Of a DNA stretch of 5,094 bases, positions 4,855 to 5,094 are shown piece after piece. The stretch's first letter is position 1. The number at the start of each line of letters is the position of its first letter. A model generated the notes under the pieces. The model was not told the DNA's origin. It searched no databases and saw only the letters and a list, made by a program, of their open reading frames with translations. The stretch lies in assembly GCA_019425045.1 (NCBI GenBank), contig JAHYYI010000060.1:1-5094 (forward strand). The letters run 5' to 3'. Position numbers and translations under genes: made by a program. Source of the DNA: Collinsella sp. (GTDB lineage Bacteria > Actinomycetota > Coriobacteriia > Coriobacteriales > Coriobacteriaceae).

Positions 4855-5094
4855 AGTCGTGGTATTCGCCACGGTCCCACTTCTCAAGGAACTCGTCAAA
4901 GAAGCGCGGGTCAGCCTGAGCCTCGGCGTCGGCCTTATTGCAGGCATCGATCTTGGCAATCAGGGCATCGTGCTCGGGGGTCTTGTCGTAGGGCTCCTCC
5001 AGGAAGGCAAGCATGATGTCGGCCATCAGGAACTCGCCAGTGATCTTGCCGCCAAAGCCCACGATGTTGGCGTTGAGCTCGCGACGGGCATACA
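4853..5094 (-). CDS. lacB: Galactose-6-phosphate isomerase subunit LacB, C-terminal part (cut by window edge)
   Basis: LacB with LacA forms the heteromeric isomerase that converts galactose-6-phosphate to tagatose-6-phosphate, the substrate of LacC. The last 80 residues are visible and the start lies beyond base 5094; a GTG at 5060-5062 is an internal valine, not a start. The fragment begins YARRELNANIVGFGGKITGE, the conserved C-terminal helix and loop of the RpiB/LacAB fold. It ends FFDEFLEKWDRGEYHD, which closely matches the extended tail I recall from streptococcal and lactococcal LacB. Plain ribose-5-phosphate isomerase B usually ends soon after the conserved helix and lacks this tail, so LacB is preferred. 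It sits upstream of lacC on the same strand, as in lac (tagatose) operons; lacA would be expected just outside the window. Confidence 0.9.
   Translation of the reverse strand, partial: YARRELNANIVGFGGKITGEFLMADIMLAFLEEPYDKTPEHDALIAKIDACNKADAEAQADPRFFDEFLEKWDRGEYHD

Noticed and set aside
1..5094. CRISPR array, tRNA or rRNA gene, transposase, prophage or toxin-antitoxin genes
   Set aside because: No regularly spaced repeats, cloverleaf candidates or matching protein motifs were seen on either strand.

Overview
The window looks like a galactose-utilisation region of a GC-rich, Gram-positive gut bacterium. The closest fit I can name is a Coriobacteriia member such as Collinsella. This is inference from four things: GC-rich codon use, strong AGGAGG-type ribosome binding sites, a family-2 (Gram-positive) GalT, and lacB/lacC products that read like the streptococcal/lactococcal proteins. 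No database search was possible.

Layout: (1) 1-314, minus strand: the N-terminal part of a LacI/GalR-family repressor, cut by the window edge. (2) 315-652: a divergent control region with three near-identical 14-bp LacI-type operators and a candidate promoter facing each way. (3) 653-1858 and 1849-3477, plus strand: galactokinase (galK) and family-2 galactose-1-phosphate uridylyltransferase (galT), overlapping by 10 bases and ending in a strong intrinsic terminator. (4) 3478-3718: a convergent spacer holding that terminator plus two large imperfect palindromes that look like dispersed REP/MITE-type repeats. (5) 3719-4654, minus strand: tagatose-6-phosphate kinase (lacC). (6) 4655-4852: a structured spacer. 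(7) 4853-5094, minus strand: the C-terminal part of galactose-6-phosphate isomerase subunit LacB, cut by the window edge.

How the genes work together: galK and galT carry out two Leloir-pathway steps (galactose to galactose-1-phosphate, then uridylyl exchange with UDP-glucose). lacB and lacC belong to the tagatose-6-phosphate pathway (galactose-6-phosphate to tagatose-6-phosphate to tagatose-1,6-bisphosphate), which normally handles galactose or lactose imported by a PTS. The two routes therefore lie tail to tail. The repressor next to galK very likely controls galKT and itself through the three operators. No such operator is visible in the part of the lacBC side seen here. I saw no tRNA, rRNA, CRISPR array, transposase or prophage gene. 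The pathways are known; the points worth a second look are the operator architecture, the atypical galactokinase signature, the palindromic spacer, and the orphan ribosome binding site with hairpins between lacB and lacC.
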